Positions 21,614 through 33,350 of a stretch of DNA of 64,000 nt are shown in pieces. The notes under the pieces are model-generated. The model saw only the letters and a program-made list of their open reading frames with translations. It was not told the DNA's origin and searched no databases. The translations under genes were made by a program, and so were the position numbers. Source of the DNA: Nigrospora sphaerica (Eukaryota; Ascomycota; Sordariomycetes; Amphisphaeriales; Apiosporaceae); contig JAGVVL010000002.1 of assembly GCA_018287875.1 (NCBI GenBank), positions 3,906,001-3,970,000 of the forward strand, given 5' to 3'. Numbering within the stretch: the stretch's first letter is position 1; every line of letters begins with the position of its first letter.

Positions 21614-23370
21614 GCATAGATACTTAACTAGCTAGAACCCATAAAGGGCTCCCAGTTCAGCCTGGAAACCGTCACAGCCTCTTTTCCTGTTATGATACCG
21701 CCATGTCCGTGCAGGCTGGATACGCGATGGCCAGGCACGACGAGCGCCCGGAATCCCTTGGAATGGAGCCGTACACAGTCGTGGAGTCATGGGCAACAAA
21801 TGTGCCGAGACTATCGTCTCGGGCTGACAACGAACGATACAGCAATCCTGTGTTCAAATGACCCAAATGAGTACTTCAAGTCTCTCTTTACTTTAGGCAC
21901 CTGGCCATTCACTACTGTCAACGTCGCAATAGCGACGCATTTCTATTCTTCATTCCAGGTTCGGATCTACGGTCGGTTGTGGCCAACACCAGAAAGGAAA
22001 ATCTCATGCGTTGTACATGTGATTCGAGTTTGATGCATGTGCTACCTCATGATTAGCGAGGTTCAACGTGCGTCAAGCAGAGAGGCCGTATTATGATGTG
22101 GGTCAGATAAGCCGTTTTACGCATTCACGAGAACCGGCTCTCTTCCATCGTGCCCCAAGACGGAACACGATTTGGAAAGCAACGGAAGCCAAATGACATC
22201 AAACGACGACTCCACAACCTATCATCACAACCCCGAGGGGAAGCTCCGGTACGGGAGGATGGCTCGGCTCTCGAGAGATAGTGGAATGGATAAACTGGTT
22301 TTCATCATGATGATGGGGAGGGGGCAGCAGAAGAGCGGTAGAGCTTACCATGACATGGACGTGGGAGCCTGGGTGGATGGCCGAAAAATTGCCTATATCT
22401 TTGAAACCAGTTAGTTTCGTGATTGCAGAAATGCGGGACATTATGCAAAGAGGTAAGGGTTTCAAAATCAGAGAGTAGACATTTTGGTATATGGGTATCT
22501 TCATTCTTTTTCAGAAGCAGAACTGAATAATAATTTCTCATCATGAAAGGTTGGGTGTGGAAAAAAATCGAGCAAGGCGGTTCAACGTACCATCAGTACC
22601 TGCTCCACATTCGGCGAGGTTAACAATGCGTGACTGCATCATATCGGACACCCGCTGGCGACGGTTAGCTTCGATCCGAAAGTTGATAACAAAAAAGGGT
22701 CGTGAAGCATGCTTCAGATGGTAGTGCATGTTTGTTCAAGTCGCTCAGAGAGATCACGAGAACTGTGGTAGGATGATCATCAATAGCAAAGGGGGAGGCG
22801 AGGAGGGAATTGATGCGCGTTCCAGTGGGACTTACTCAGTATCAAACCACCAACACCCAACCCGGGGCGAAGGCGACTGGCGCAAGCAGCTCAGAAGACG
22901 CGTGCCGAGAGACCTTGAGAGAACCGACAACGCGAGCCTACAGCTTCCTACCGCTCCCAGTTGGTACAGGACCGTGGGCGCGATTCTTCTTCGGGTGGCC
23001 TCGGGCTGGACAGCCGGTTCTCTTGGTCGTCTCGTTCACTTCGTCAACAGCTTGTCGGTGCGCCGGTCGCGCCACGCCTGGCCCAGTGTAGTTGGGTTGC
23101 GCCGGGTTGGGAGTTGGAAGGGTTGGGAGAGATAGGAAAATATGTAAAGCCAGAAAAATTGAAGCGAAAATATATGGCCAAAGGTATTGCATGGTCCGTG
23201 CTGAAGCTCGATGAAGCCGGGTGGGGCGCCTCTACCGACTCCTAGTGCGGGTGGGTGACGGATTGGACGGGGCGGCAAGGAACATTGAATTTTTGGAGCA
23301 GAGCTCGATACCAACATCAACCACCCACGTACGCTCCCCAACCCACCCGCTCCGAGGCCAAACGACCAGC
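21614..23370. other. Intergenic, 1.8 kb
   Basis: No supported gene. Frames near 22728-23135 are GC-rich chance frames upstream of MTR3 without recognisable sequence. Confidence 0.45.
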
Positions 23371-24320
23371 ATGGCGGACCGGCGAAGGATCAACGGCCCT
23401 GTAGGCACAACGGCGCCGCCCGTGTTTGACTGCCCGCCGCCCAAGCCCTCGGGGAAACACGCCCCCGGCATTCGCAAGATCTGTAGGTGCTTGGCGGGGC
23501 CACCGTTGTCGTCCCCTTCCTGACGTTGCCATGCGCGCCTCGCTTACACGGGCGTGTTGCAGTCCTCAAGACCGGAATCACCCCCTCCGCCTCGGGCTCG
23601 GCCTACTTTGAACTCGAAAACCCGACCAAGAACGGACGGGACAACACCAGTCTGAAATTGGCTTGCACCGTTCATGGGCCGCGCTCCCTCCCCCGCTCGG
23701 CGCCCTTCTCCCCTCACATCATCCTCACAACGCACGTCAAATATGCGCCCTTTGCGACGAGGCAGCGCCGAGGCTATCTCCGGGACTCGAGCGAGCGGGA
23801 CCTCGGCGTCCACCTGGAGACGGCGCTGCGCGGCGCCATCATTGCCGACAGGTGGCCCAAGAGCGGCGTGGACATCATTGTCACTATTATTGAGGGCGAC
23901 CAGGACCGGGACTCCCCCGAGAGCCAGAAGGACGACGAGGCCTGGGATGCGATGAATGTCCTGAGCGGGTGCATCACCGTGGCGTCGGCGGCCATCGCGG
24001 ATGCCGGCATCGACTGTGTCGACACGGTGGCTGGCGGCGTGGCCGCCTTGGTATCCGACGACGAGGGCGGCGCCGAGTCCCGGATCGTCGTGGACCCCGT
24101 CGTTACCAATCACAAGCGAATCCTCGCGGCCTGTTGCCTTGCTTACCTGCCTACGCGCGATGAAATCACCAACATGTGGTTCAAGGGGCAGCTACCAGGG
24201 GCGGATATGACGCTCTATAACAGCATGATGGAGAAGAGCCTGGTGGCTTGTCGGAGCGCCAACCGCGTCATTGTTCAGTCTTTGACCGAAACTGCGCAGA
24301 AAGGACAAGAGGCGTCATGA
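23371..24320 (+). CDS. MTR3: Exosome complex subunit MTR3 (RNase PH-like)
   Basis: Non-catalytic ring subunit of the nuclear and cytoplasmic RNA exosome. Two exons (23371-23482, 23563-24320) give 289 aa. The N-terminal MADRRRINGP is the conserved RNase PH-type opening seen in Rrp41/Mtr3/Rrp46 proteins. GSAYFELENPTK and LKLACTVHGPR form the first strands of the fold. SERDLGVHLETALRGAI and MNVLSGCITVASAAIADAGI are the second half, with the typical VDTVAGGVAALV and VVDPV blocks. The RNase PH phosphate-binding Arg/Asp set is not evident, in line with Mtr3 being inactive. The choice of MTR3 over RRP41 or RRP46 rests on the extended N-terminus and overall length. Confidence 0.85.
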
Positions 24321-25895
24321 GAGCTACCCTGTTGGCGACTTTTGTAACGGGGCTGCCAGCGGCATCTGCGTTGGTACTTATTGGACCGCGAAAGGCCGAC
24401 ATGTACCTACGCCTATGTGTCGAGACGAAGGCACCAGACGTAAGCCCCATGCCCTACGCCTATTAGCGGTGCTTGTCCCGTTTGGGTGGATGCCCCCGCG
24501 CCGAGGAGCTCTTTGCCAAAGCTTTCCGCGGGCTTTCCAGCTAGGCCCTGACCGCGAGAAAGCAGAAAGCGCGGTAGCCTGGCTGTGTATAAGTCCCGAC
24601 TGGCGTTTGCCCGATCCGATAGTGTTGATGAAAACGACACTCTGGTACTTGGACGCGTTTGTACCTTGGATTGGATTCTTAGAAAGGGGCATGCCCTTTC
24701 ATGGAGGAACGAGAGCATCGGGGCAGAAGGGCGTGGTGGTCGGCAGCGTCATTGAGACCACGAGGGAAGTGGTCAGTAGCTGGAAAAAAAAACCGGAACC
24801 AAACGCCGAAATGGGGGCTTGGGTCCAAAGCAAGACCGCGTCGCCGAAATATGTCCCATCTTAACGCATGTTGCATATGTATGCCTGTATATCTCATTGG
24901 TCTCGGCTTCTGGGTGTTTGTCTCGGAGCGGGCGATGTTTTGTACCTAGCTCGTCTCATCAGTAATTTGCGCGCGATGGTGATGGGCAGTTCCTGTAGTA
25001 GTAGAAGGATCTATGACAAAGATGGGCGGGTGGAATGTTGCAGACTTCCACTCCACTAGCGATGTTTACCGTGGTATCCGTCAGAAGAGGTGGTCAAGAA
25101 ACATCCGCTGCAGCTCCCCGAGGCCGGTAACCAAGAAGCTCAGTAATATTTGTCTGAGCTGTGCGTTCCGGCTTGACGGACACGTGCGTGAACCGAAAGG
25201 AGCTGCCGGGGAGACAAGATGGTCTGAAGTCCCCAAAGCCGGTTGGAGATGCAGGAGTCCGGCCGGGAAGAAGTGCCAAGCAGTCCAAATCAGACCATGC
25301 CGATGCGGATGCATGCACTGCTTTGGTGGGCAAGGTGGGCATCCCCATCCATCGATCCCTCTCCATCCTCGATCCCATCCTGGCACCCATTTAAACACTT
25401 ATTCCCCCGTTTGCCTGACCCTGACAGACTTGCCCGATGGGGCCAGTGACAAACTGCCTGCCCACTTAACTTCTAGGCCCGCGTCAACGGGGGTTCCCTG
25501 AGCCCGAGGCGCTAGATCATAAGACACATAAGGTCAGAGCGTCCGCCATTCCTCACTCCCCCGTAATACCACATTCGATACCATTTGAGACTCGGGCTCG
25601 GCATTGCTGCATATGCCCCGGCCTCGGTCGACAATGCGTGTTTCCTCTCGGCCGCGACCCGCGTAAGTAAGGTACTTTAGCCAGTGTCGACAGCCAATCC
25701 TACCCACCAGCCAAACTCGATCCCTCGCCGAACTTGGCCACATCGGCATCCTACCTCTCCGTCTCTATCGTCTCACTGGCCAGGCCCCCGGGGCGACGGA
25801 CCAGCGTAGCGCACCGAAGGGCGCTTGTCCGATTGCCCAGGAACATCGGTCACCGAAGACGCCACCTCCACCCCCATTGATTGGACCCGACCACC
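24321..25895. other. Intergenic, 1.6 kb
   Basis: No supported gene; small chance frames only. The part nearest 25896 is the likely promoter and leader of the RING ligase gene. Confidence 0.45.
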
Positions 25896-28894
25896 ATGGC
25901 GTCGCCCGGCGCTGGCGTGCCTGTGCCTACGGCTTTCAACACCACCAGCGCTTGGGCGTGGGTCAACCTTCCTTCGTGGACCGCCCAGCATCTCCCGTCG
26001 CTGGAGGACCTGGTCTTCGCCGGCCCCAGGATGCTCACCAAGATCGGCTCCATTATCTCCTTCTCGGATGCTGCCGCGACCGCCGACGCCGGCTACGGTC
26101 AGCACCTCGTTCCCACGGCCACCGCTTCCCTCGACCACTACCTCCTCACCACCGACACCACCTCCAGCATGACGTCCCTCGTGCGCGAGGCCGCGACCGA
26201 GGCCGCCGCCGCCGCCCTCGACGACGAGATGCGCCAGGACCCCGCCGCCTTCGCCTCCCGGTTCAGCGTGGAGGGCGCCAAGGGCCTCGGGAGCGTCTTC
26301 AGCTACCTGACGAGCAAGTGGGCCATCTGCTGTTGCGTCATGGCCATCGTCCTCAACCGCACCCACATCTTCGCCGCCTCGCGCCGCCGCCTCCGCCTCC
26401 GCTGGCATGTCCGGCTCGCCCTCCGCGTCCTGCCCATCGCCTTGTTCTTGTACCAGGCGCAGCGCTTCCTCCAGTCCATACAATGCCAGACGTCGCCCGA
26501 CTTTGCCGAAATGCGCTGGGGCAACAGCAGCAAGAGCTCCGACCTCATGTTTGCCCAGCCCGTGGCCTATCTGCACACCATCAGCTCGGTGCTGCTGCTG
26601 GGCGCCAGCGACATCGACTCGTGCCGGGCCGTTCAGATGGTGCCGCAGAACGATTCCGTCTACCCGGCCGAGTTGCAGGGCTCTCTCTCGCTGCTATGGC
26701 CCCTCTACGCCACCTTTTGCCTGAGCCATTTCGTCGAGACGATTTCCTGCGCCGTGCAGGGCCGGCCCGTCGCCGTCGAGACGGGCATGACGCTTTTTGA
26801 ACACTCTCTCGCTTTTGCCGAAGCCGACGCTGCCATTGGCAACCAGCTAGGCTGGGGCCTGTTCTCGGGGCCGAGCTCCTCCAACCTCACCTTTAAGCAG
26901 GGCTCGGGGACAAGTTTCGCCATTTCGCGATCGATGATCATGAAGCGGGTCAATACACCGCCGGAAGTGCTTTTGGTCGCCTTCTTTTCCGCTATGAGCC
27001 ATGTGACGAGCCACGTCCTGGATGTGTTTGGCCTCCAAAGCAAAATGCGGCTGATCAGCACCGGGTTCTGGTAAGTTGACCCCTTTACCCCGCCGACGGC
27101 GTCGCTAGCTATCTCCCGTCTATCTGCCGGGTACGGATGTCGCTGTCGCATCATCGCCCCAAGGGGAAACCGCCGACTGACCATACCTTCAGGGCTCTGT
27201 GTTTTATGAGCAGCATTATTCTGGAAGCCGTGAGCTTCTCTCTTGAGGATCCGTCCACCATGGGTCTATTCAGGTTTCCCACTGTCTGTATCATTGGCTT
27301 CATACCTCACGTCATGGTACTCGCCGGGATCCTGATATGTCTCGTTATATACGCCATAGCCATCGTTCTTTCGGCTCTGGCGTCTCCGAGTGGGGTGGTG
27401 GACGGTCGACGCCTCAGCTTCCGTGAGCGACTGGCCGAAGCGCATGGAAGCATGCAGGCCAACATCTCGCTGTCCGACCTTCGCATCTCGTGGGAAATGG
27501 ACTTCTACACGGCCCTGCTCCGAACGGGCTTTGGGGTCATTACCATGGCCAGCGAAGCCGTGTATCTCAACGAAGACCAAGGCGTGACTCTAAAGGAGCG
27601 CACGTGGCTCGAGGACGAGCGCTATCGCGAGCTGGAAAGCCTGCGGATGACGGGTTCGCGCATGGGGTCGCCTTACGACTCGGTAGGTACCATCGGCCTG
27701 GTACCAATCAAGGAAACCGAAGTTGGCGCAACTAGCGGGTATGCGAGGGAACGCGCCGCCCAAAAGATACCGAAGACACGGATGGGAGACAAGCGCCCGC
27801 GGGACAGCAACGGGGCCCCGGGTGTGGGTGCTTCGGAACGGAGCTCCCGTTGGATGTTGGCACTGGAGTTCCTGATGAACATCAATCGGCTGGTCACGCG
27901 CTGGGGGGCCCTGATTATGCTCAAGGGCCTTGCTCGTATCGGCGTTCAGGCCCGACCACGTCTTCTGGTCTGGCTGACGAGTCGACCCAAGACGGGCCGG
28001 AGGGATGAGAGGCAGGGTGGCGACGGGAGCGGCAGCGCCCAAGCGAGCGGCCGCAGCATGAACGCATCGCTCTTTAACGACGAGATTGCTGACGTTGAGG
28101 CTACGGTGCGCCGCCGTCTCAAGAGTTCACCGGAAACGGCGAATCTACCGGACGAGGAAGTGGACAAGCGCCTGTACACGTCATGGAAGTTCGGCAGCCT
28201 TTGGGGCGCCACTGACACGAGCGGCGAGTGGGAGCCCGCCGAAGACGCCGACGATTGGGACACGACGAGCATGATCTACAGCGTTGCCGGAAGCGACGCG
28301 GACGACGAGGAGCGGGATGCGTGGGAAGATGAGGACGACCAACTCGACGACGGCCAGCGTACTCCCACGCAGGCCTCTCCTTTGGCGTCACGAGAAACGA
28401 CGCCCTTGGACCACCCCCTTCCCCTGGCCGACCTGGCCAGGCTGCTCCACCCCACCTCGCCCGAGGAGCGCCAGGAAGCCCACGCCCTGGCCGCCCACCT
28501 GCGCAGCGATAAGATCCTGACGCGGTCCCAGTACGCCCGCCAGCAGGCCTCGGCCCGCACGCGCCTCCTGCTCTCGGCGCGCCGTCCGCACGGCGCCCAC
28601 CACAAGCTCACGCCCGAGGAGGAGGCCGAGCTGCTCGAGCAGCTGATCCTGGCGCGGCGCGCCGGCGCGACGGCGCCGCCGGACCGCGCCGACGCGGGCG
28701 AGGACGACGACGGCGTCGTCAACGGGCCGCCGTGCGTTGTGTGCCACACAACGCCGCGCACCGTCATCGTGTGGCCGTGCCGCTGCCTGAGCCTCTGCGA
28801 CGAGTGCCGCGTCAGCCTGGCCATGAACAACTTTGACAAGTGCGTCTGCTGCCGCCGCGAGGTCATTAGCTTCTCGAGAATCTACGTGCCGTGA
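25896..28894 (+). CDS. Multi-pass membrane RING ubiquitin ligase, Asi1/Asi3-type
   Basis: Two exons (25896-27070, 27193-28894) encode 958 aa. Several hydrophobic segments lie in the first two thirds: near 145-160, 180-195, 290-305, 400-415 and 440-470 (ILICLVIYAIAIVLSA). A long charged, acidic linker follows (WEDEDDQLDD). The extreme C-terminus carries a compact CxxC RING: CVVCHT, WPCRC, CDEC and KCVCCRREV, ending six to ten residues before the stop. Multiple membrane spans plus a C-terminal RING match yeast Asi1/Asi3, ubiquitin ligases of the inner nuclear membrane involved in protein quality control and amino-acid sensing. Orthology is inferred from architecture. The ATG at 25896 is the first in frame; a TTG upstream is ignored. 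Confidence 0.85.
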
Positions 28895-29294
28895 TTCGGC
28901 CAGCCCCGGGGCGGGAGTCGTTGGACGCAGCGAGACGTGTGTTTTCTTGGGGGCAGCGTGGCGGGGAAACGGACTTGGGTCTTCTTTGGTTGTTTCTCGT
29001 AAGCTACCTGGCATGCCTGCATATCTCATCGTGGTGTCCCGCATCCCCCCAGACGCGTTTGTTTCTATTTCGTAGCATGGCGCTGCGCCGAGGGAGCCAG
29101 GACCAGGCGGTACCGAGCTTATTTCCCTTGTATTACTCATTCGTCACATCATACTGTTCTCCATCGAAGACGACTTTGCCTGCGTAGCCAAGGTATCCGC
29201 AATCGCTTGTTCATTCATTTCGTGTTCGTGCATTCATCAATAGTCTAGGGGGGTATCTTATCACGGGGGGGACCAACTTGCCAGCCGACCGACT
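28895..29294. other. Convergent intergenic spacer
   Basis: Holds the 3' ends of two convergent genes (RING ligase and SEN34); no other feature seen. Confidence 0.5.
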
Positions 29295-30233
29295 CTACAT
29301 GGCGGCCCATTCAATGCTAAAGGCGCGGACGTCGGGCGGGCCGCCCCCCGCCGCCGTCGCCGCCGCCGCGTCGGGAGGGACGGCGGCGCCGATGAGGAAG
29401 CTCTTCTTGACGTTGGTGCCGAGGCGGCCGGCGGTAACGATGTCGAGCAGGTCGATGTCATCGTCCCAGCCGTAGCCCGTGGCCTGGAAATGGCTATGGA
29501 ACTTGAGCGGGTCGCCGGGGTAGACGTTGTAGTCGCAGCCGAAGCGGATGCCGGGCATCATGTAGTAGCCGCGGTGGTGCAGGTGCGCGTAGAGCGGGTA
29601 GCCACGCGGCACGGGCACGGCGGCCGACGCCGCCGGCACGCCCGGCAGGGGCCGGTTGAGCGGGCCGCTCGTCGTCAGCGTGGCCGCCCACTCGTCGGCC
29701 GCCGCCGGCTTCTTCCTAGATGAGGATGCTTCAGAGGGGAGGTCGACGGCGTCGGCAAACAGGGCCGTGTCCGCGTCATCCTGCTCGGCCCCCGGCGCCG
29801 CCGCCGCCGGGGGCGCCATGTCACGCTGTTTCGGGGCCTTTTCTTTCTTCTTACTCGATACCTTGCCGGCGAACTGGGCCTTCCGCGCCTCGATCTGCTC
29901 GCGCGCCTGGCGGCCGGCGGCGCGGCCCACGTCCGTGACGGCCGCCAGGTAGGCGGCGTCGTCGCCGGCGGCGAGGCGGCCGGCGTGGTAGGCGGCGTCG
30001 TCGACGACGTGGGCCGCGCCCTTGTCGACGAGGACGCGGGCCTCCTCGGCCATGAGCTCGACGGGCAGGCCCATGAAGACGCTCTGCTGGGGCGCCTGCG
30101 GCATGGTGCCGACGAAGACGGAGCAGAGGTGGTGGTGCCGGCGCAGGAACATGACGTCGTCAATGTCGAAGACGAGGTAGCGGTTCGCCACCTTGGTGAT
30201 CCTCACCGGCGGTCGGGCCGGGGCGGAAGCCAT
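29295..30233 (-). CDS. SEN34: tRNA-splicing endonuclease catalytic subunit SEN34
   Basis: Catalytic subunit of the heterotetrameric Sen2-Sen34-Sen15-Sen54 endonuclease, which cuts the 3' splice site of tRNA introns. It is intronless, 312 aa. The N-terminal domain begins VRITKVANRYLVFDIDDVMFL. A Lys-rich, low-complexity linker covers about 115-180. The C-terminal nuclease domain includes LHHRGYYMMPGIRFGCDYN, VYPGDPLKFHSHF and LGTNVKKSF. The catalytic triad is Tyr 238, His 246 or 248, and Lys 276 or 277. Length and domain order match Sen34 of other ascomycetes. It lies in tandem with ELP4, about 440 bp downstream of it, and converges on the RING ligase gene. Confidence 0.95.
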   Translation of the reverse strand: MASAPARPPVRITKVANRYLVFDIDDVMFLRRHHHLCSVFVGTMPQAPQQSVFMGLPVELMAEEARVLVDKGAAHVVDDAAYHAGRLAAGDDAAYLAAVTDVGRAAGRQAREQIEARKAQFAGKVSSKKKEKAPKQRDMAPPAAAAPGAEQDDADTALFADAVDLPSEASSSRKKPAAADEWAATLTTSGPLNRPLPGVPAASAAVPVPRGYPLYAHLHHRGYYMMPGIRFGCDYNVYPGDPLKFHSHFQATGYGWDDDIDLLDIVTAGRLGTNVKKSFLIGAAVPPDAAAATAAGGGPPDVRAFSIEWAAM

Positions 30234-30673
30234 GCTTGCGGAGCGCCCTTTGTCTGTTCCTTTTGGTTCTCTCGAGTCAGCGCGGGGAACGGGGCCACTT
30301 CAGCCGGGCGGTGCAGTGCGAAGGAGAGAGATCTTGAGGGGTCATTTTTTAAGGATTGAGATAGTTTGTCAACACATGGAGTTCAGGGGATTGACAGATA
30401 TAAATTTGTGTAATCATATCAAGATACGCGGGCATTCAACAAGGAAACATGCGGTCGAACTTACCTGCTGCGGTGTGTTGGTTGTGAGGGAAAACCAAGC
30501 TGCGAAAAAAGCCGACACGAAAATTTGGGGTTTTGTAGGTTTGCAAGCGGCGCGGCGGATGGTGGGGGGTTCCACAGTGCTTATTGACGCGACACTGTCC
30601 AAGGTCGTCTCGCTTCCTTCGGTGCAGCGTCACGCGCATGAGGGTTTCCGGTCCCAAGCGGCGGGAGAAGCGC
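30234..30673. other. Intergenic between ELP4 and SEN34
   Basis: Contains the SEN34 promoter and the ELP4 3' end on the minus strand. Nothing else recognised. Confidence 0.5.
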
Positions 30674-31908
30674 TCAGAATTCCATGCTCGGCTTGGCGGC
30701 CTCGCCGGATTTCTTGTCCGGCTCGTCGCCCAGTTCGGGCGGCAGGCTGAAGGGCTTAAACACGAGGCCCTTGGAGCGGCTCAAGCTGAAGGACTGGTCG
30801 TCCCGCGCGTGGCCATCGGAGCCGCCGCCGCCCTTTTCGTGGTAGACGGGCAGGCTGTGGATGCGCAAGAGGCCCTGCATCTGCTCGTCGGCCTTGGAGT
30901 CCGACTTGGCCCCGGGCGGCGGCGCGTGGACGGCGTGGAGCTGGAGCGGCACGAGCTCGAGGACGCCGTCGCTGAGCAGCTCCATCCACCGCGTGAAGCC
31001 GGCGGCGCGCGGGTAGAGGGCCAGCGGGAGGGTGACGACGGCCGTGGCCCGGCTCGGGTACTGCCTCAGCAACGCCCGCAGCGAGTGCAGGAACGGCAAG
31101 ACGTCCTCGGGGCGGCACAGGCCGCTGGGGTAGAGGGTCGGCGACAGCAGGCTCGGCACCACGATGCGATGGATGGTCGAGGGCGGCGAGTTCGCGAGTT
31201 TGGCCCCGACGTCCTGGAGGAAGAGCTTGAAGGGCGAGGTTGCCGCCGGGTTGGACGGGGCCCCCATCTTTGGCATGATCATGGACGCATGGAAGCCGAT
31301 TTGGCCCTTGACGTCCGCGGGAAGCAGCCTCTTGGTCAAATCAAAGGCATGGCAGAATACGCTGGCTGGGTTAGACGACGATGCCGCCTTGACTTGGGCG
31401 TCTCTGTCTGTAGGATACGGGTCAGTCACACAGGCGCAGAGAGTGTGCAATGGGAAGCCTCGGAGCGCAACGCACCTCTGGGGGCGCCCGCAGACGCCAG
31501 AGATTCGTAACGCCAGGCGATTTTCATCTTGTCGCCGGCCGCTGATTCCGACTTCCCCGAGGACCTGGTCTCGGAGGCAAGACCGGGCAGTTCGGCCTTC
31601 CAGCCCTCGGGCAGGCCCAGCACGTGCACCTGGTGGCCCTGGACCAGGCCCTCGGCGGCGTAGTAGCGCAGCAGGACGTTGGCGAAATCCGTGGTGCCGT
31701 GCTCCTGGACCAGGAGCGACGTGCCCAGCGGGAACCCGGCATGGCCGGCCATGAGGCTGTCGAGGGAGGCCGTCCCCGTCGACGTGGTCGGCCGGCCGTC
31801 GAGCGGCGAGGGTCGGAGCCCGGGTACGGGGACATTCTCGGCCCTCGTCGGTGCGGCCTGAGCCGATGCCGCCGTGTTGATGACAGTGTTTCTTTTCCTG
31901 AACGACAT
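30674..31908 (-). CDS. ELP4: Elongator complex subunit 4 (PAXNEB family)
   Basis: RecA-fold subunit of the Elp4-5-6 ring of Elongator, needed for 5-carboxymethyl-type modification of U34 in tRNAs. Minus-strand exons 31476-31908 and 30674-31407, with a 68-bp intron, give 388 aa. MSFRKRNTVI opens the protein. GTASLDSLMAGHAGFPLGTS followed by LLVQEHGTTDFANVLLRYYAAEGLVQGHQV is the typical Elp4 core. Later IHRIVVPSLLSPTLYP and RAGFTRWMELLSDGVLEL-like segments and the C-terminal SKGLVFKPFSLPPE are also characteristic. As in other Elp4 proteins there is no working Walker A motif. It is divergently arranged with RPB8, the two start codons being 590 bp apart. Confidence 0.93.
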
Positions 31909-32498
31909 GATGGGGGAGGTGATCTTGGTGGGCAGTGGCTGTTACTGTGCTGGTCACCGAGCCCAGAATTCGGCGTTGGGCGTGGAATAAGTCAGGGTGG
32001 AGGACGCGACTGTGTGCTACAAGTCTTTTTTAGATTCCGCCCTGAGCGGAACCGGCAGTCAAGATCTTCTCTACTACCACCAAGTACCGCAGTGCGCAAG
32101 CGGAGGAACGATGCCGTGGAATACGACGTCTCTCATAGCTTATCTACCTTGCGAAGGTTAAAGAGCACTTTAGGTACCATGTAAGCTGTTAGCTGCCTCC
32201 AATAACCATTTCATTTTTGAGTCGGCGTTCCGGCTGCCCTGGGAACGGACCCCTGCCCCCATCTATAAGAGGTAAATTGAACCTAGGGACTCGGCAGCCC
32301 CGCATTGGGAAGTTTAGTCGTACAGACCTAGAGCTCCAGGCCGATTCGCAACAAAATTTCAAGCCTCGCTTTCACATTCCAGCCTTGTCCGCTTGACGAC
32401 GACGACGACGACGCGCCGCAGAAACCCGAAAAAAAAGTCTTTCCCGCCTCTCTCGCCGCTTCTTCCCCATCTCCTCCACCCCAACAAGTCCACCCAAA
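31909..32498. promoter_or_regulatory. Shared divergent promoter region of ELP4 and RPB8
   Basis: The start codons of two housekeeping genes are 590 bp apart and face away from each other, so both promoters must fit here. A run of GAC triplets occurs in the RPB8 leader near 32396-32411. No specific factor site is claimed. Confidence 0.5.
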
Positions 32499-33067
32499 AT
32501 GGCCAACATGACGGCCGGCGACGCGCAGCTCTTCGAGGAGCAGTTCGAGATTTCGAACTACGAGCAAAACAAGTACGACCGCGTGGCGCGCATCACGGCG
32601 GCCTCGCAGGACAACTCGACGCACATGACGCTCGACGTCAACATCGAGCTGTTCCCCTGCCAGGTGCGCGACCAGCTCACCGTCGTGCTCGCCACCTCGC
32701 TCAGCCTCGACGGCAAGACGGCCGGCGTGGGCGACGACAAGGGCTGGCGCGACGTCAAGGGCGAGAGCACCCTCGCCGACATGTACGACTACGTGTGCCA
32801 CGGCAAGATTTACAAGTTCGAGGACGGGTCTGACGGCCAGAGCCTGTGAGTTCGACGCCCACCCCTCCCGTCGCCTCGCTCCTCCCCCTTCCCCGGGGGA
32901 TTGGAGAGCGTCGGGCAGGTCGAAACAATGACACGCCATGCTGACTGACGGGCGACTACAGCAAGGCCTACATCTCCTTCGGTGGTCTGCTGATGATGCT
33001 CGAGGGCCCCTCGAAGAAGCTGCTGCCGCTGCGCGTGGACAACACCTACCTGCTGGTGAAGAAATAG
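32499..33067 (+). CDS. RPB8: RNA polymerase I, II and III common subunit RPABC3 (Rpb8)
   Basis: Small OB-fold subunit shared by all three nuclear RNA polymerases. Two exons (32499-32845, 32962-33067) give 150 aa, the usual length. Conserved blocks seen are FEEQFEISNYEQNKYDRVAR, MTLDVNIELFP, LADMYDYVCHGKIYKFE and the C-terminal YISFGGLLMMLEG, followed by LRVDNTYLLVKK. The intron splits a Leu codon just before the KAYISFGGLL block. It converges with the Nudix gene (283 bp between stop codons). Confidence 0.97.
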
Positions 33068-33350
33068 ACGTCTCGGCTCTCCGTCGGCAATTTTTTCAAG
33101 CGGGGACGCGTTCGCAATTCCGGGGGCAATCCAGGCGGACAAGGTCACCACGGGCGGCCACCAGTGGGCGGAGGAGAGGCAAATAGGGATATATGAGGGG
33201 CGTCTAAAAAGACCCGGGCCGCCTCTCCACGGTACTTGCATACGTGCACTTTTCGGGCGTTGGGGAGTTTTGATAGACCATGTTCGTATTAACGGCGGCA
33301 GCGACCACCACGGCGCATTCGCCCTCGCTCCTCGCTCTTGGAAACCCCCG

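Noticed and set aside
13000..24000. Possible secondary-metabolite cluster (SDR, hydrolase, CoA-transferase, ArgRS-like in one window)
   Set aside because: No polyketide synthase, peptide synthetase, terpene cyclase, P450 or cluster regulator is present, and the genes are interleaved with core housekeeping genes.
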